The translations under genes were made by a program, and so were the position numbers. Shown piece after piece: positions 44,671 through 55,318 of a DNA stretch of 64,000 nt (position 1 is the stretch's first letter; each line of letters opens with the position of its first letter). The notes below the pieces were generated by a model, which worked only from the letters and a program-made list of their open reading frames with translations, did not search any database and was not told where the DNA came from. Origin of the DNA: Shewanella psychromarinicola (GTDB lineage: Bacteria > Pseudomonadota > Gammaproteobacteria > Enterobacterales > Shewanellaceae); the NCBI RefSeq assembly GCF_003855155.1, contig NZ_CP034073.1:248001-312000 (forward strand), in the 5' to 3' direction.

Positions 44671-45576
44671 TTGGATAGCTGCACTTCAACTCCCACAACC
44701 TATCCACCATTACGATTAGGTTTAGCCATGTGGTCACAAAATCAATGGCAAAAAACAATATACGGCAATAGCCAAGCGCATCGTCTTGCGCGCTATGCAC
44801 AAATATTTAATACCGTAGAAGGTAATACCACCTTTTACGCCACTCCGTCATTACAAAATGTCCAAAATTGGCATGCCGCAACCCATGACGGTTTTAAATT
44901 TACCTTTAAACTGCCCAAACATATCACCCACGAATTACGGTTACAAAATGCAGGCCCAGCCTTACAACAATTTTTTAGGGTAATGGACCCCCTTATGAGC
45001 CGAACAGGGATGTGGAAAATTCAACTTCCCGCCAGCTTTGGACCACAGTCTTTGCCACAATTAGCGCAATTTTTAACACAAGTACCCCAAGGGTTAACCT
45101 ATGGGGTAGAAGTGCGTAATAGCGCCTTTTTTGCCAAAGGAGAAGCCGAACAAGCATTAAACCGTTTATTGATAAGCCATCAATGCAATCGTATTATTAT
45201 GGACTCGCGCCCAGTATTCGCCGCCCCACCAACGACCTCTGCTGTGATCGATGCTCATCAAAAAAAAACCAATGTGCCGGTGCATGCAATCGCAACGGCC
45301 AGCAATCCAGTAGTACGCTTTATTGGTCATCCGCAAGCAGAGGCCAACGTGCACTTTTTCCAAAACTGGCTTAAACAGTTACCTTTATGGATCGCGCAAC
45401 ACAAGCAACCCTATTTGTTTATCCACACCCCAGACAATCACGATGCGCCGCAATTAGCCGTCGATTTGTACCGTTTACTTCAACAAGAACTGCAACACAG
45501 CTCATCGCCACTCACTGATATCAATTTGCTACCTCAACATCAGCACACGACAACGCAACTGGGCTTTGATTTGTAA
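44671..45576 (+). CDS. DUF72 family protein (YecE-like)
   Basis: 301 aa from the TTG at 44671, which has AAGGA at 5 bases; a TTG at 44614 is possible but unsupported. The TIM-barrel-like DUF72 signature is visible in LRLGLAMWSQNQW, FNTVEGNTTFYATPS, FKFTFKLPKHITHE, GVEVRNSAFF, IIMDSRPVF and HTPDNHDAPQLA. The biochemical role of the family is not known. The start is rare and may imply low expression. Confidence 0.85.
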   Translation: MDSCTSTPTTYPPLRLGLAMWSQNQWQKTIYGNSQAHRLARYAQIFNTVEGNTTFYATPSLQNVQNWHAATHDGFKFTFKLPKHITHELRLQNAGPALQQFFRVMDPLMSRTGMWKIQLPASFGPQSLPQLAQFLTQVPQGLTYGVEVRNSAFFAKGEAEQALNRLLISHQCNRIIMDSRPVFAAPPTTSAVIDAHQKKTNVPVHAIATASNPVVRFIGHPQAEANVHFFQNWLKQLPLWIAQHKQPYLFIHTPDNHDAPQLAVDLYRLLQQELQHSSSPLTDINLLPQHQHTTTQLGFDL

Positions 45577-45725
45577 GACTCATTTTTATAACATAGGCCA
45601 GAATTCAGATGATAACCTCTGCAGGGGATAATAAACTGTTAGCTCTTTGTGCTGCTATTTTATGATATTATCAGCGCCGATCAGGTCTGCCCTCGCAGCG
45701 CGTTTATGTTGATAAAGGAACCACA

Positions 45726-46607
45726 ATGAGTGAATCTGCAACCCGTCTAAATAAATACATTAGTGAGAGTGGCGTTTGCTCACGTCGTGAAGCAGACCGC
45801 TACATTGAACAAGGTAATGTTTTTATCAATGGCAAACGAGCCAAAATTGGTGACGCCGTCGAATTAGGCGATAAAGTCAAAGTTAATGGTCATGATATCG
45901 CCCCTCGTGATGAAGCAGATTTAATCTTTATCGTGCTAAATAAACCTGTTGGTATAGTCAGTACTACCGAAAGCACCGAACGCGATAATATTGTCGATTT
46001 TGTTAACCACAGTGAACGAGTATTTCCAATAGGTCGCTTAGACAAAGATTCACAAGGATTAATATTTCTCACTAGCAATGGTGACTTGGTCAATAAAATC
46101 CTTCGCGCAGGTAACAATCACGACAAAGAATATGTGGTCACGGTTAATAAACCTATCACTGAAGCATTTTTACAAGGCATGCGAGCAGGCGTTCCCATGC
46201 TGGGTGTCACCACTAAAAAGTGCAACGTTGAACAAGTCTCAACGTTTGTATTTAAAATCATTTTAGTTCAAGGGCTTAATCGTCAGATCCGCCGCATGTG
46301 TGAACATTTTAACGTTGAAGTCACCAAGCTTGAACGTCAGTCAATTATGAATGTGTCACTTAAAGGGCTGCCTGTAGGAGAGTGGCGCGATTTAGACGAA
46401 CAAGAACTCAGCACCTTAATGAAATTGATTGAACACTCATCTTCGGAAGTCAAAAATACCCCCAAAAAAGCCAAGAAAAAGCCCAACCAAAGCTTACGAG
46501 ATAAAATTGAAGGTCCAGAACACTTTATGCAAGGTAGAGGGGCAAAGCCTAAAAAGCCAACCGCAAATAAAGGTAAAGTGAGCCATTCAAGAAAACCGAA
46601 ACGCTAA
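45726..46607 (+). CDS. rluF: 23S rRNA pseudouridine synthase RluF
   Basis: 293 aa. An S4 RNA-binding domain at about 5-65 ([18 protein letters not shown]) is followed by the RsuA/RluB/E/F catalytic domain with [12 protein letters not shown]; the Asp at 106 is the catalytic nucleophile. Later motifs are [10 protein letters not shown] and [14 protein letters not shown] Lys-rich C-terminal tail (about 240-293) is typical of RluF. It converts U2604 of 23S rRNA in E. coli. A weak ribosome site (AAAGGAACC) precedes the ATG. Confidence 0.92.
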   Translation: MSESATRLNKYISESGVCSRREADRYIEQGNVFINGKRAKIGDAVELGDKVKVNGHDIAPRDEADLIFIVLNKPVGIVSTTESTERDNIVDFVNHSERVFPIGRLDKDSQGLIFLTSNGDLVNKILRAGNNHDKEYVVTVNKPITEAFLQGMRAGVPMLGVTTKKCNVEQVSTFVFKIILVQGLNRQIRRMCEHFNVEVTKLERQSIMNVSLKGLPVGEWRDLDEQELSTLMKLIEHSSSEVKNTPKKAKKKPNQSLRDKIEGPEHFMQGRGAKPKKPTANKGKVSHSRKPKR

Positions 46608-46972
46608 GCTCAAGCATATGCAGTAACAACCACAACATCCTTAATATCGGCTTTAAGATATAAGATATGGTGTACACCGAAAAACAGTCACTTTACCGTA
46701 TGCAATAGGTTTAAAGTCTGTAGGCTTGTATTTTGAGTGCTATAAAAATGAACAAATACTGTGTAAAGATTAACAAAAACATATTCCTATATAGTTTACT
46801 AAAAAAATAACATTGAATAAAATTCACACAAAATTCTTTTCTATTTATATATTGCGTGTTAGGGTCCGCATAGATTTTCTACAATATTAGCTAAAGCATA
46901 TAAACGAAATATTGTCGTGAAAACAAAAAATGACAGCAACAGGATGCTGGGTTTTTAAACAAGGAATGTGAC
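46608..46972. other. Intergenic, long leader of the LuxR-type regulator
   Basis: 365 bases, AT-rich, no ORF. It probably carries a promoter and operator for the regulator. No specific site is recognised. Confidence 0.4.
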
Positions 46973-47596
46973 ATGTTCAGCAATAATATTTTAATCGTAG
47001 ATTTCCCTGATCACCTTTATGGGCAATTTCGGCACTTCGCGAATTTGATTGAATTTAATCTAATTTCAACCAATGCCAACAACGCATTATCAACAAAATC
47101 AAATGCCGAAAATGGCACTACCATTATGGTTCATTATCTTGAGAATCCATTACAAGATATTGGTTGCTTATCTGCCGAATTATTTAAAAGCGACTTGCAT
47201 ATCGCATTCTGTCCTGCGCTGAATGTGGAATTAGAAGTCATCTTTATTTCATCGGGATTTCATGGTGCTATTAGTGTCGATGACGCTATCGCTCAGCAAA
47301 TACAAAGCATCAAAAAAGTACATGATGGCGACATTAGTTTTCACCCAAAAGCGGTATCCAAATACATTTTACAAAGAAAGCGTATTCCATCTTCAGGTAA
47401 TCGCGCCAAAATACTCGCGGTGACCACCAAAAAAGAACAGCAAGTCTTGTCCCTCATATTGCATGGATTAACCAACGAAGAAATAGCCAAAGAGCTTAGT
47501 ATCTCAGTTAATACCGTAAAAATGCATGTCCAAAATATTTATAAAAAGACCAAGATTAAAAATCGTGGTCAATTATTTGCTTTCGCTGCCAGCTGA
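46973..47596 (+). CDS. LuxR-type transcriptional regulator
   Basis: 207 aa. The C-terminal helix-turn-helix (about 145-205) is standard: KEQQVLSLILHGLTNEEIAK, then ELSISVNTVKMHVQNIYKKT. The N-terminal part is receiver-like in length but lacks a clear phosphorylatable Asp pocket, so it may be a CsgD-like or atypical regulator. AAGGA precedes the ATG. The lipoprotein gene follows 150 bases downstream in the same direction and is a possible target. Confidence 0.85.
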   Translation: MFSNNILIVDFPDHLYGQFRHFANLIEFNLISTNANNALSTKSNAENGTTIMVHYLENPLQDIGCLSAELFKSDLHIAFCPALNVELEVIFISSGFHGAISVDDAIAQQIQSIKKVHDGDISFHPKAVSKYILQRKRIPSSGNRAKILAVTTKKEQQVLSLILHGLTNEEIAKELSISVNTVKMHVQNIYKKTKIKNRGQLFAFAAS

Positions 47597-47749
47597 ACAT
47601 TCCCCCAATAATATTATTCGACTAAATACCGAAAACAGACTCGGCAATCTATTGATGACTTAATACATTGCTTTGTATGAATCAATTTTATGTTTCAAAT
47701 ACACTCTATAAGAGCAAAAAAGCTCTACCCATAATGTAAGGACACATTA

Positions 47750-49567
47750 ATGCATCATAAAAGCTTATTAGCCATGTTAATTTCTGCCGCAATGTTAGTG
47801 GGTTGCGGTTCATCTGACGACGATTCTAGTACTGACATTACTCAACCTGATTCTGGCACACCAACAACGCCTGTATCAGAATACAATCACCAGGTTACCG
47901 GTTTGGCGGTATATCAAGGTGCATTATTTGGTGCGACTGTTTGCGCCGATTTAAACAAAAACCTAGCTTGTGATACCGATGAACCCTATTCCATTACGGA
48001 TAATGAAGGTAACTACCAAGTTGATTGGAACAGCGAAATTGAAACACCCGATTATTATTTAGTGGCGAACTGGGAAGCAGCAAAAGCAACTCAAGCAATT
48101 CGAGCACGCTCTTTAGCGCTTAACATTAAAAACTCAACCACCCGATCTGCGCCAAAATCTATCGTTAGTGATGCAGGGAAAGGCACATTAATCGCTAGCC
48201 CACAATACAATGGGGCGATTAACAACCTGACTCATATTAAACTCTCTCGTGTGATGGAGATGAAGAGTCAAAATCTGTCTGACAGCGAAATTAACCAGTT
48301 ATCTACTCAATTAGATGGTTTGCTGGCAACCCTATATCAGTTAGACACAGCAACCTTATATGCTGTGTCTGCTGAAGCCTCAGCAACAGCCAGTTTTATT
48401 CGTCTTGAATATGCTATTGCGTATTTACAACAAGTGATCGCGACCCAAATACCAAACTTAATTGCTGCTGAAATAATTATTAATGCTATTTATGCTGAGC
48501 TTTGGCAAATATTAAGTGATAGTGGCCTTTCTGCAGAAGAATTTTTCTCAACTGACGTATTTACTTTAGCAGCCAACATACTGTTTAGTGACGCCGCTAT
48601 AGCTTTAGGATTTACTGAATTACCGATTGATTCACGTATTTTGTCACAAAATGATTGGGATATTGTGCTTGGTAACATAATTAATGAAAACGGCTTTACA
48701 AATACCTTATCGCTTACCTTATCTTCTGATGTGAATGCTTTTTCAATACAAAATGCTGATAATACAAAAGCTCTTAACTGGGTATATAGGCAACCTAATC
48801 TGGAGTTTGCTTTTGAGGTTACGTTAAGAGAGGATGAGGAAGATGATACTCAAACTGAATGCTGGAACAAAACTGATAAGCGCTGGTATACCGAAGACAA
48901 TGGACCAGTAATTGAACCTACCATTACAGGTAACACTTTTAATACGGTATATGCTGGAGCGAATGTGCCTATTACCATCGATATAGATAAAATTACTGGC
49001 GCAAATAATAGTGAATATTGGCAATCGGTTTTAAATATGTCCCCAGAAATCTTAAAGTTAGACACATTAACTTGGCCTGACACTTTATATCGATTAAACA
49101 TAACTCAAACAGCCGACGTTATGTGTCGTGTCGTTGATGACTATCAAACTTATGAGCTATCAAGCTTTGTGACTGAAGAAACGTTCTCTACTACTATGAT
49201 TGCGGAAATCTTATTTGATTTTTATTTCCCAGACAATATTAGCATAGATGAAGAAAATCAAACTATTGCACTGCTTGACGATGATGGCAGTATTGAACAA
49301 CGTTTTCAAATGACTAAAAGCAATAGTCCGAGTGATCAGTTATTAATTGAAGTGGCTGAAATCGTCGAAGGCTCTGCACAACAATATGTGTATCCAGACT
49401 ACTTTGTACTTGATAACCAACAACTGATTGAAGTTGAACTCAATAAAGCAATGCAAACATCTACAGCAAATAATGTATCGGTAACGTTTGATAACAACAC
49501 AGGGTTTACCCAAACCTTGTATCAACACCTTTACGACCAAGTCAAGCCATTGATTTTTGGTCAATAA
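47750..49567 (+). CDS. Large outer-membrane-type lipoprotein, hypothetical
   Basis: 605 aa. Lipoprotein signal peptide ends at the lipobox LVGC, followed by an acidic, Ser/Asp/Thr-rich linker (SSDDDSSTDITQPDSGTPTT). The first domain (about 45-115) has GLAVYQGALFGATVCADLNK, continuing NLACDTDEPYSITDNEGNY, which resembles carboxypeptidase-regulatory-like or SdrD-type beta folds. The rest is unrecognised. The residue after the lipid Cys is Gly. No function is suggested. A strong terminator follows. Confidence 0.78.
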   Translation: MHHKSLLAMLISAAMLVGCGSSDDDSSTDITQPDSGTPTTPVSEYNHQVTGLAVYQGALFGATVCADLNKNLACDTDEPYSITDNEGNYQVDWNSEIETPDYYLVANWEAAKATQAIRARSLALNIKNSTTRSAPKSIVSDAGKGTLIASPQYNGAINNLTHIKLSRVMEMKSQNLSDSEINQLSTQLDGLLATLYQLDTATLYAVSAEASATASFIRLEYAIAYLQQVIATQIPNLIAAEIIINAIYAELWQILSDSGLSAEEFFSTDVFTLAANILFSDAAIALGFTELPIDSRILSQNDWDIVLGNIINENGFTNTLSLTLSSDVNAFSIQNADNTKALNWVYRQPNLEFAFEVTLREDEEDDTQTECWNKTDKRWYTEDNGPVIEPTITGNTFNTVYAGANVPITIDIDKITGANNSEYWQSVLNMSPEILKLDTLTWPDTLYRLNITQTADVMCRVVDDYQTYELSSFVTEETFSTTMIAEILFDFYFPDNISIDEENQTIALLDDDGSIEQRFQMTKSNSPSDQLLIEVAEIVEGSAQQYVYPDYFVLDNQQLIEVELNKAMQTSTANNVSVTFDNNTGFTQTLYQHLYDQVKPLIFGQ

Positions 49568-49588
49568 AGGCCGCTACTGATAGAAATA

Positions 49589-49620
49589 AAAACCCCCATA
49601 GCGTTGGTTTATGGGGGTTT
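49589..49620. terminator. Terminator after the lipoprotein gene
   Basis: AAACCCCCATA, loop GCGTTGGT, TATGGGGGTTT, followed by TATTC. A clear GC stem with A and T flanks. Confidence 0.85.
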
Positions 49621-49768
49621 ATTCATTCAGCAGCGAAATATTATCTAGCTTTAATCATATTGCCTTGTTTATCTTTAAAATTGCCAACAGCAATAATGAT
49701 AAAAGCGATATGTGATCAAACGCTAAAAAAACATACAACCATTAAAAAATAGATCTACACGCCGAGCT

Positions 49769-50362
49769 TTACTGCTCGTCATCCTCTTCCGCTTGCATAC
49801 GTTCTACATCTTCTTTGGTATAGCCCATGGCTTCGGTTACATAACATATCTTCACCAACTGGAACATTTGCACAAAAGAGCTAACCCGTCCTGCATGCAT
49901 TTGTACATTTAATAACGCCATGGTGGCACCTGCATTATCGCCGGGGGATACTGTAGCGCTCAATTCAGATAACGACTGGTTATTAGCAGAGACCTCATCA
50001 ATCAAGCTGTTATATTCTGTGACGTTTTCTGGCGTATAACAGGTAGATGTTTCAGGTAATTGCGATAAAAACTGCTCATACTCTTTTACAAACAGCCTAG
50101 CTTGCACCAACGTCTGCTCACCGAGTGCTTGTAATTCTTGCACCTTGCCACTTTGGAATACAGCCGACGCATTGCCAGAATCCATGAGCTGATTAAACTC
50201 TTGCATCAAGACTAGCTGCTTATCGGATAGCACTTTTGCATCTTGTGCTATGGGTTTGGTTTTAGCTTCAAATGCATCAATAGCAACTTGGTTACTAGCC
50301 AATGCAGCAAAACTCATTGTAGTAAACGCCACCATCAAGCTGACTTTTCTCATCATATTCAT
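49769..50362 (-). CDS. Secreted hypothetical protein
   Basis: 197 aa from ATG 50362 (AGGA at 8 bases); the codon at 50371 is less likely. N-terminal Sec signal peptide (MNMMRKVSLMVAFTTMSFAA, cleavage near ALASNQ). The mature part is helical and acidic with two Cys (STCYTP and VKICYVT) that could form a disulfide in the periplasm. The C-terminus is strongly acidic (MQAEEDDEQ). I do not recognise a family. Confidence 0.75.
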   Translation of the reverse strand: MNMMRKVSLMVAFTTMSFAALASNQVAIDAFEAKTKPIAQDAKVLSDKQLVLMQEFNQLMDSGNASAVFQSGKVQELQALGEQTLVQARLFVKEYEQFLSQLPETSTCYTPENVTEYNSLIDEVSANNQSLSELSATVSPGDNAGATMALLNVQMHAGRVSSFVQMFQLVKICYVTEAMGYTKEDVERMQAEEDDEQ

Positions 50363-50371
50363 CGATAACAT

Positions 50372-50749
50372 CCTGTTAGTTGGGTTTTAAATAAGTGCTT
50401 TAAATAGATCCATTGTCTTGCGATTCAGATATGGCATTTACCAGCTGTGAATGGCATAGCTGTATTTAGTGGGAATTTTATAGGCTAATGATTCAGTGCC
50501 ATGCCAAGTGATCAAATAAGTAAATTTAGCAACAACAATGCCACCCATTTTTATAATGAAATAACTTACTGCCTTTTCACTTGAATTACGATAGCCTTTA
50601 TGACTATAAAAAAAACCAAATACATCCTTTTAAACAGTAAATAAGTTTTTAAGCTTGATAATTAGCTTATAGGCCGAAATCGAGACAACACTAGCTGATT
50701 GATATCAACCAAAGTGTCAAAAACATTATAGTTTTCTCGATATTAAGCC
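50372..50749. other. Intergenic, with a REP-like unit beside the second RAYT copy
   Basis: Contains CAATGCCACCCATTTTTATA at about 50538, sharing the GCCACCCATTTT core with 13952-14106, followed by similar flanking sequence (CTTACTGCCTTTTCACTTG against CATAACTGCTTTTAGCTTTG). No gene. Confidence 0.6.
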
Positions 50750-51812
50750 TTAAGCACACAACCAACGCTGGCAGTTTGCTGCGCCTTGGCGTCGTTTTCG
50801 CTCTAGATGCTCACAATATTCAGTTAAGGCAGGTAACGCCCCTACCGCGCCTTTGAATAATAACCCAAACTCTGTAGTTATTTTTAGCCAGTTCTCGGCA
50901 GGTATGTTTAGTCTATTAAGAATAGCTTGGCTGCTTGAACTAATTGCACCCCGTTTATCTTCTCGAATAATTCGGTCGGTATCTTCCACCAGCACAATAT
51001 AGTCTTTTACGCTGAACATTAAACCATTAGGCATGTTTACACGCTCATTACCTATAAAAGGCAATAACTCTGCTGGTTGTTCACCTTTTATCGCTGAGTG
51101 TATTCGGCGTTGAATGCTGGTGTAGTCTGAGGTTTCTGGTGTGGTGGCCATTTTGGCTCTAATAGGGTTTAAATTAACATAAGCCATACAACTCAGAACG
51201 GCTGCTTCGTCGAGTAACGCTTGGGATTTAAACCGCCCTTCCCACAAATTCATCGAAAATGAATTTGAACAGCTTTAGCTGGCTCGAAGGGTGAGTGCCA
51301 TGGATGGCAGCGAATAGAATCTGCCTGTGCACTTATCTTCTTTATTGGCCATTCGAGCAATCGGCTCACTCAAGGAGCGCATTAACCAACTGATATCAAC
51401 CAAGCGTTGTCGATATTGGGTAATGCAATCATTCACTGTTTTAAACTCAAATTCGTTTAGGTCTTCACCTTTTACAAACTTGTGTGTCAGTAAGGTGCCT
51501 TTAAAGCCTTTGTGCCACTGCACCAACACGTCTTTATCTGACCAGTGTTTCACTTTATCTGCATCAACCTTAATCACGACATGTAAGTTATTGCTCCCTG
51601 CTTTTTAACAAGAATGCATAAGCACAAATATCAATAGCAAAGATGTCAGCGAGCTCAAGAATACGAGTATCAACCCACTCACGCCGATGTTCAAGGTTCT
51701 CACCTGTTAAATTATTAATCCCTCAAAGAAAAGTCAGACGTACTAAACGGGAACAGCAGTGATAGTAAGGCGTATCTTCTAAGCTAACGATAGCTTGTCT
51801 TGGTCTAGCCAT
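50750..51812 (-). pseudogene. Broken second copy of the RAYT transposase
   Basis: Closely related to the gene at 14302-15279 from its start (MARPRQ-like reading at 51812) to its end (NCQRWLCA). It is interrupted at about 51245-51316 by a 72-base insertion that introduces a stop. There is also frame disruption near 51600, where the HLH motif region is lost (GCTCCCTGCTTTTTAACA instead of TACTCATCACTG). At least three fragments stay open, including 50750-51253. It cannot make an intact protein. Confidence 0.88.
51245..51316. repeat. 72-bp palindrome-rich insertion
   Basis: Absent from the intact RAYT gene. It contains AAATTCAT-CGAAA-ATGAATTT, AGCT-TT-AGCT and TGCCAT-GG-ATGGCA. The length is a multiple of three, but a TAA on the minus strand blocks readthrough. 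It could be a REP- or MITE-like unit. Confidence 0.75.
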
Positions 51813-51989
51813 CTTCAATTACCATTTTTAGAAAACATAATTAAAGTCTAGTTGAGTGTTTAATATTCATTCAAGTGGAATGATTGGCCATATTTAATGC
51901 TTACTTAGATATTCGTATTAACGAAAAATTTAATCATAAAAAACCAGTAATAAATACTGGTCTTTTAATTGAATAATTAAAAAATTTAA

Positions 51990-52505
51990 TTATTGTAATT
52001 CAATGGTCACGACATTTGTCACACCTTTATCTAGTTTGATCATACCGCTGGTATAAAACTTACCATCCTTTTTAGCTTGAGACTTTAAATAATAGTCACC
52101 GCTATTAATAATAATGGCTTCAGCATAATGAGATGTAACTGGATTCTCATTTAACCAACCATTACTATCTTGTGCATATAAATAGGTTTGATTCTCCATA
52201 GCTGCACCACTATCTTGATGGAACGCAACAAATCGCACCATTGTCATACCTTTAGGATTTTTCTCGTGTTCAATCGAACGAATAGCACCATATTCTTGAG
52301 ATAGCCTTGTGTTTTCAGTAATGTAAAATGACTCAGACTTATTCGAATACTGTTGCGTAGGATGTTTGTAAACAGAGCCATTATTAATTGCTGTATCCTT
52401 GCCAATACCCGTAATGCCTGATACTGAATCGCTAATCATACGTATATCATTACTTTTACATCCAACTAAACTTAACACTAAAGCGCAAAATAATATTTTT
52501 TTCAT
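51990..52505 (-). CDS. Lipoprotein, hypothetical
   Basis: 171 aa. Signal peptide MKKILFCALVLSLVGC with a clear lipobox ending in Cys16; the next residue is Lys, so outer-membrane sorting is plausible. The mature protein has no recognised domain; a beta-rich C-terminal half includes TYLYAQDSNGWL and GDYYLKSQAKKDGKFYTSGM. AGGGA lies 8 bases upstream of the ATG. It is monocistronic and AT-rich. Confidence 0.78.
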   Translation of the reverse strand: MKKILFCALVLSLVGCKSNDIRMISDSVSGITGIGKDTAINNGSVYKHPTQQYSNKSESFYITENTRLSQEYGAIRSIEHEKNPKGMTMVRFVAFHQDSGAAMENQTYLYAQDSNGWLNENPVTSHYAEAIIINSGDYYLKSQAKKDGKFYTSGMIKLDKGVTNVVTIELQ

Positions 52506-52817
52506 CTCTAAAGTCCCTTAATTTAATTTTCCCATTACTTTCAGATGCGGTTCTTATAATTTATGTATACATATATTTGCATCAAAGTTTATATACTCTT
52601 ATTTAAGCAGTAAATTATCAACTGAAATAATATTAGTCAACATTCTTAGAGAGTAATCAATAAACTAGACACAACAACACACCCTAAATAACTATTAATT
52701 ACAAAAATAACATCACAAGTGATGCAATAAATCGATATCTAACATTTACGCCTAAATTAACTCGTAAAGTAACTGAGTAATACTTATATTCGTTATAAAT
52801 CAGAAAAAATATTGAAG
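52506..52817. other. Intergenic, AT-rich
   Basis: No gene recognised up to the left end of the decayed IS5-family element. Confidence 0.4.
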
Positions 52818-53912
52818 GTCTTGGGCAATACACCTGTCCCAAGCTGCTTGGGTCACAGGTGATTCATCACTGGTTTTATCAGGCGTTATTGCCTAAAGAA
52901 GTGAACTTTTCAGGCTCGTTACGATCAGCTCCTCTGAACACATCACAGGAATCGATATCAGATGGGCAAATCCAAGCACTGCATCACCAACTGGCCTGAA
53001 TATAACAAAGCCTTGGTCAACAGAGGCTGACTCACTTTCTGGATAGATGAACAAGCGATAAAACAGTGGTGCAGCACCGAGCATCATGGCGGCCGAGGAC
53101 GAGGTTTTCAGTATCGCGATACCGCTATCTAATGAGCTAATGCTCAAAGGTCTGTTTAATCTGCCTTTGCGGGCGCTAGAAAGTTTCATCAACTCATTGT
53201 TTTATCTAATTAATGTGCCTTTATCTTCTCCAGGTTACAGCTGTATTAGCAAGCGGGCTCAGACAGTCGATATCAAGTATCGAAACCCTTGCCGTGGGCC
53301 GATTACCCACTTGGTTGTTGATGCCATAGGGCTAAAAGTTTACGGCGAAGGTGAATGGAAGATGCGCAAGCATGGCAAGGAGAAACGCCGTACTTGGCGT
53401 AAGTTGCATATTGCCATAGGTACGCGGACCCACGAGGTTATTGCTGCAGAAGTGAGTATGGTCAATGTCGCAGATAATGAAGTATTACCGACTTTTGAAA
53501 TCCACTCAGGCGTAAGATAGCGCAAGTGTCTGCTTATGGTGACTACGATACAAAAGACTGCCATAAGCTGCTTAAGCGAAAGGGCTGTAAGCCCACCATT
53601 CCGCCGAGAAAAAATGTGGCTTACTGGGAGGACGGCCATCCTAGAAATGAAGCAGTTAAGGCGTTGAAGAATGATGCGTTAAAGCAATGGAAGAAAGATA
53701 ATTATTACCACCAACGCTCACTCTCAGAAACGGGCATGTACCGTTATATGCAGCTCAACAATGCTAAGTTGAGCCTACGAAATGATAACGCTCAAGTGGG
53801 TGAGGTTTTAGCAGGGGTGAAGGTCATGAACAAAGTCATAGGACTCGGTATGCCTGTTCGTCAGGCGGTGAATTAGTATCGGAAAACGAGCTGGGGATTG
53901 GCTTGCCCAAGA
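52818..53912 (+). mobile_element. Decayed IS5-family element
   Basis: Left end GTCTTGGGCAA (at about 52818) and right end in inverted form (TTGCCCAAGAC, to about 53911) match each other. No target duplication is seen. The transposase frame is broken. Confidence 0.72.
52962..53876 (+). pseudogene. IS5-family (IS903-like) transposase, degenerate
   Basis: Reads MGKSKHCITNWPEYNKALVN from 52962, then a TGA stop after VNRG, then more family sequence with a frameshift at about 53130, and a further stop after IHSGVR at 53518. Clear family blocks are GLFNLPLRALESFINSLF, HLVVDAIGLKVYGEGEWK (DDE domain first Asp), KHGKEKRRTWRKLH and KDNYYHQRSLSETGMYRYM. At least three inactivating lesions make it non-functional. 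Confidence 0.85.
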
Positions 53913-53922
53913 CTGATTTGAT

Positions 53923-54078
53923 CAACAAGGTCGTTTGATTAAGCAATTTGCTATTAATCCACAACAAGTTGAAGCAAAAGGGGTTGGTGAATATTCACCT
54001 ATCGCTAATAACTTTGATGACGCAGGCCAAAAGCAGAATCGACGAGTTGAGTTGGTGATTCGTTCGGACAATAAATAG
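53923..54078 (+). pseudogene. C-terminal remnant of an OmpA-like protein
   Basis: 51 codons reading QQGRLIKQFAINPQQVEAKG, continuing to YSPIANNFDDAGQKQNRRVE and LVIRSDNK, then TAG. The NRRVEL ending and the GVGEYSPIANN loop are the peptidoglycan-binding OmpA C-terminal signature. The 5' part of the gene is absent; the decayed IS5 element lies immediately upstream. Confidence 0.78.
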
Positions 54079-54199
54079 CCTCAATTCAGGATAATTAACA
54101 GTGATAAAACTGAATAAGCAGTCATAAAAAAGTAGCCTTGACGGTAATGCCGTTTAGTTAACAAAAAACTATTGGCTAATCTATCTAATACAGCCGGCT

Positions 54200-54233
54200 A
54201 AATCCGAGTGAATTTAACACACTCGGATTTTTT
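54200..54233 (+). terminator. Terminator after the OmpA-like remnant
   Basis: AAATCCGAGTG, short loop, CACTCGGATTTTTTAT. It belongs to the former OmpA-like gene. The A run on the other side could also serve the minus strand. Confidence 0.8.
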
Positions 54234-54287
54234 ATGGACATTGCTATTGTGCTCGACATTATCAATGATTGGGAATCATTATAAAAT

Positions 54288-54743
54288 TTATTTTAATACC
54301 AATTTAGTTAATAACTGCAACTGAGTCATTAATGCGACATCTTTATGATGTTGACCATTGATACTTAATGTCACTTGCGGATTGTCTAAAAACTCACGGG
54401 CGTCTTCCTCACTATAAATAACAGGTGTTGCGAGCTCATAACGCTGATTATCATCCACATTTAATGTTAAGTATAAGGGTTCAGAACGAACCCAACCCCC
54501 TGAATCATCAGCATTGTCTTGAAAAATATCTCGATAGTTAATTTCAACCAATTGTTGTCCATGGTTAAGCCCAATGGTATGTTCAAAACTCACGTTTTTA
54601 CCGTTAATAGTTTCGACTATTATGGAATCCGGTACAGTAATACTAGACGCTTGAGCTGACGCGCCGAATAATAATGCTAAGCCGATTGTGATAGAGCTGA
54701 GTAGCGTTTTAGCAGAAAATGAAGTCGTCATAGTCATATTCAT
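54288..54743 (-). CDS. DUF2057 family periplasmic protein (YccT-like)
   Basis: 151 aa with a Sec signal peptide (LLSSITIGLALLFGASAQAS). The mature part has SITVPDSIIVETINGKNV, GQQLVEINYRDIF and WVRSEPLYLTLNVDD, typical of DUF2057; E. coli YccT is a reported inhibitor of curli synthesis. The protein is shorter than full-length homologues (about 200-220 aa). It is monocistronic. Confidence 0.8.
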   Translation of the reverse strand: MNMTMTTSFSAKTLLSSITIGLALLFGASAQASSITVPDSIIVETINGKNVSFEHTIGLNHGQQLVEINYRDIFQDNADDSGGWVRSEPLYLTLNVDDNQRYELATPVIYSEEDAREFLDNPQVTLSINGQHHKDVALMTQLQLLTKLVLK

Positions 54744-55318
54744 CCATATTTCATACTTAACGATTAAGTATGTTGGTCATAATTTAATAGACCTCGAAAT
54801 ATGCCAATAACTTTCAATTTTTTATATTAAAAATACCTTAACAAAAATGAGTGCCTGTCATTAATGGTTATCTTATTGTATTAATAATGGTTTATTACTC
54901 AGATTAATACAGAGATAATATTACGTAGACAAAATGAATCAACCGCAATGATAATACCAGGCGATTGACAGCTCCTTATCAACAGAGCCAAATTCAAATA
55001 ACATACGAGTCTTTCAATAACGTGTTATTTATCCACAGCATAGATTTTTCCTTTACCAAAGGCTACTGCCGATGAAACCAGATCTTCATATTGCAGATCT
55101 AATCCGAATATGAAGAATGAGTTGAAAACCCACCGTTTAATGACTTGACTTTACTAGGGGCTTGATAAAATAATCTGATCTAAATCCGACCATGACCAGT
55201 GTTTGGCATACTCGGCCACAATATTATTAACATAATGATAAAAATAGACTAATTTTTTATTATTACCCAACTTGAGCTACAGTTAAGCAAGGCAACGCCC
55301 TTATTATGTGGAGAAAAA
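54744..55318. other. Intergenic, 575 bp
   Basis: Divergent promoter region between the DUF2057 gene and the GGDEF-EAL gene. No ORF or repeat recognised. Confidence 0.4.
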
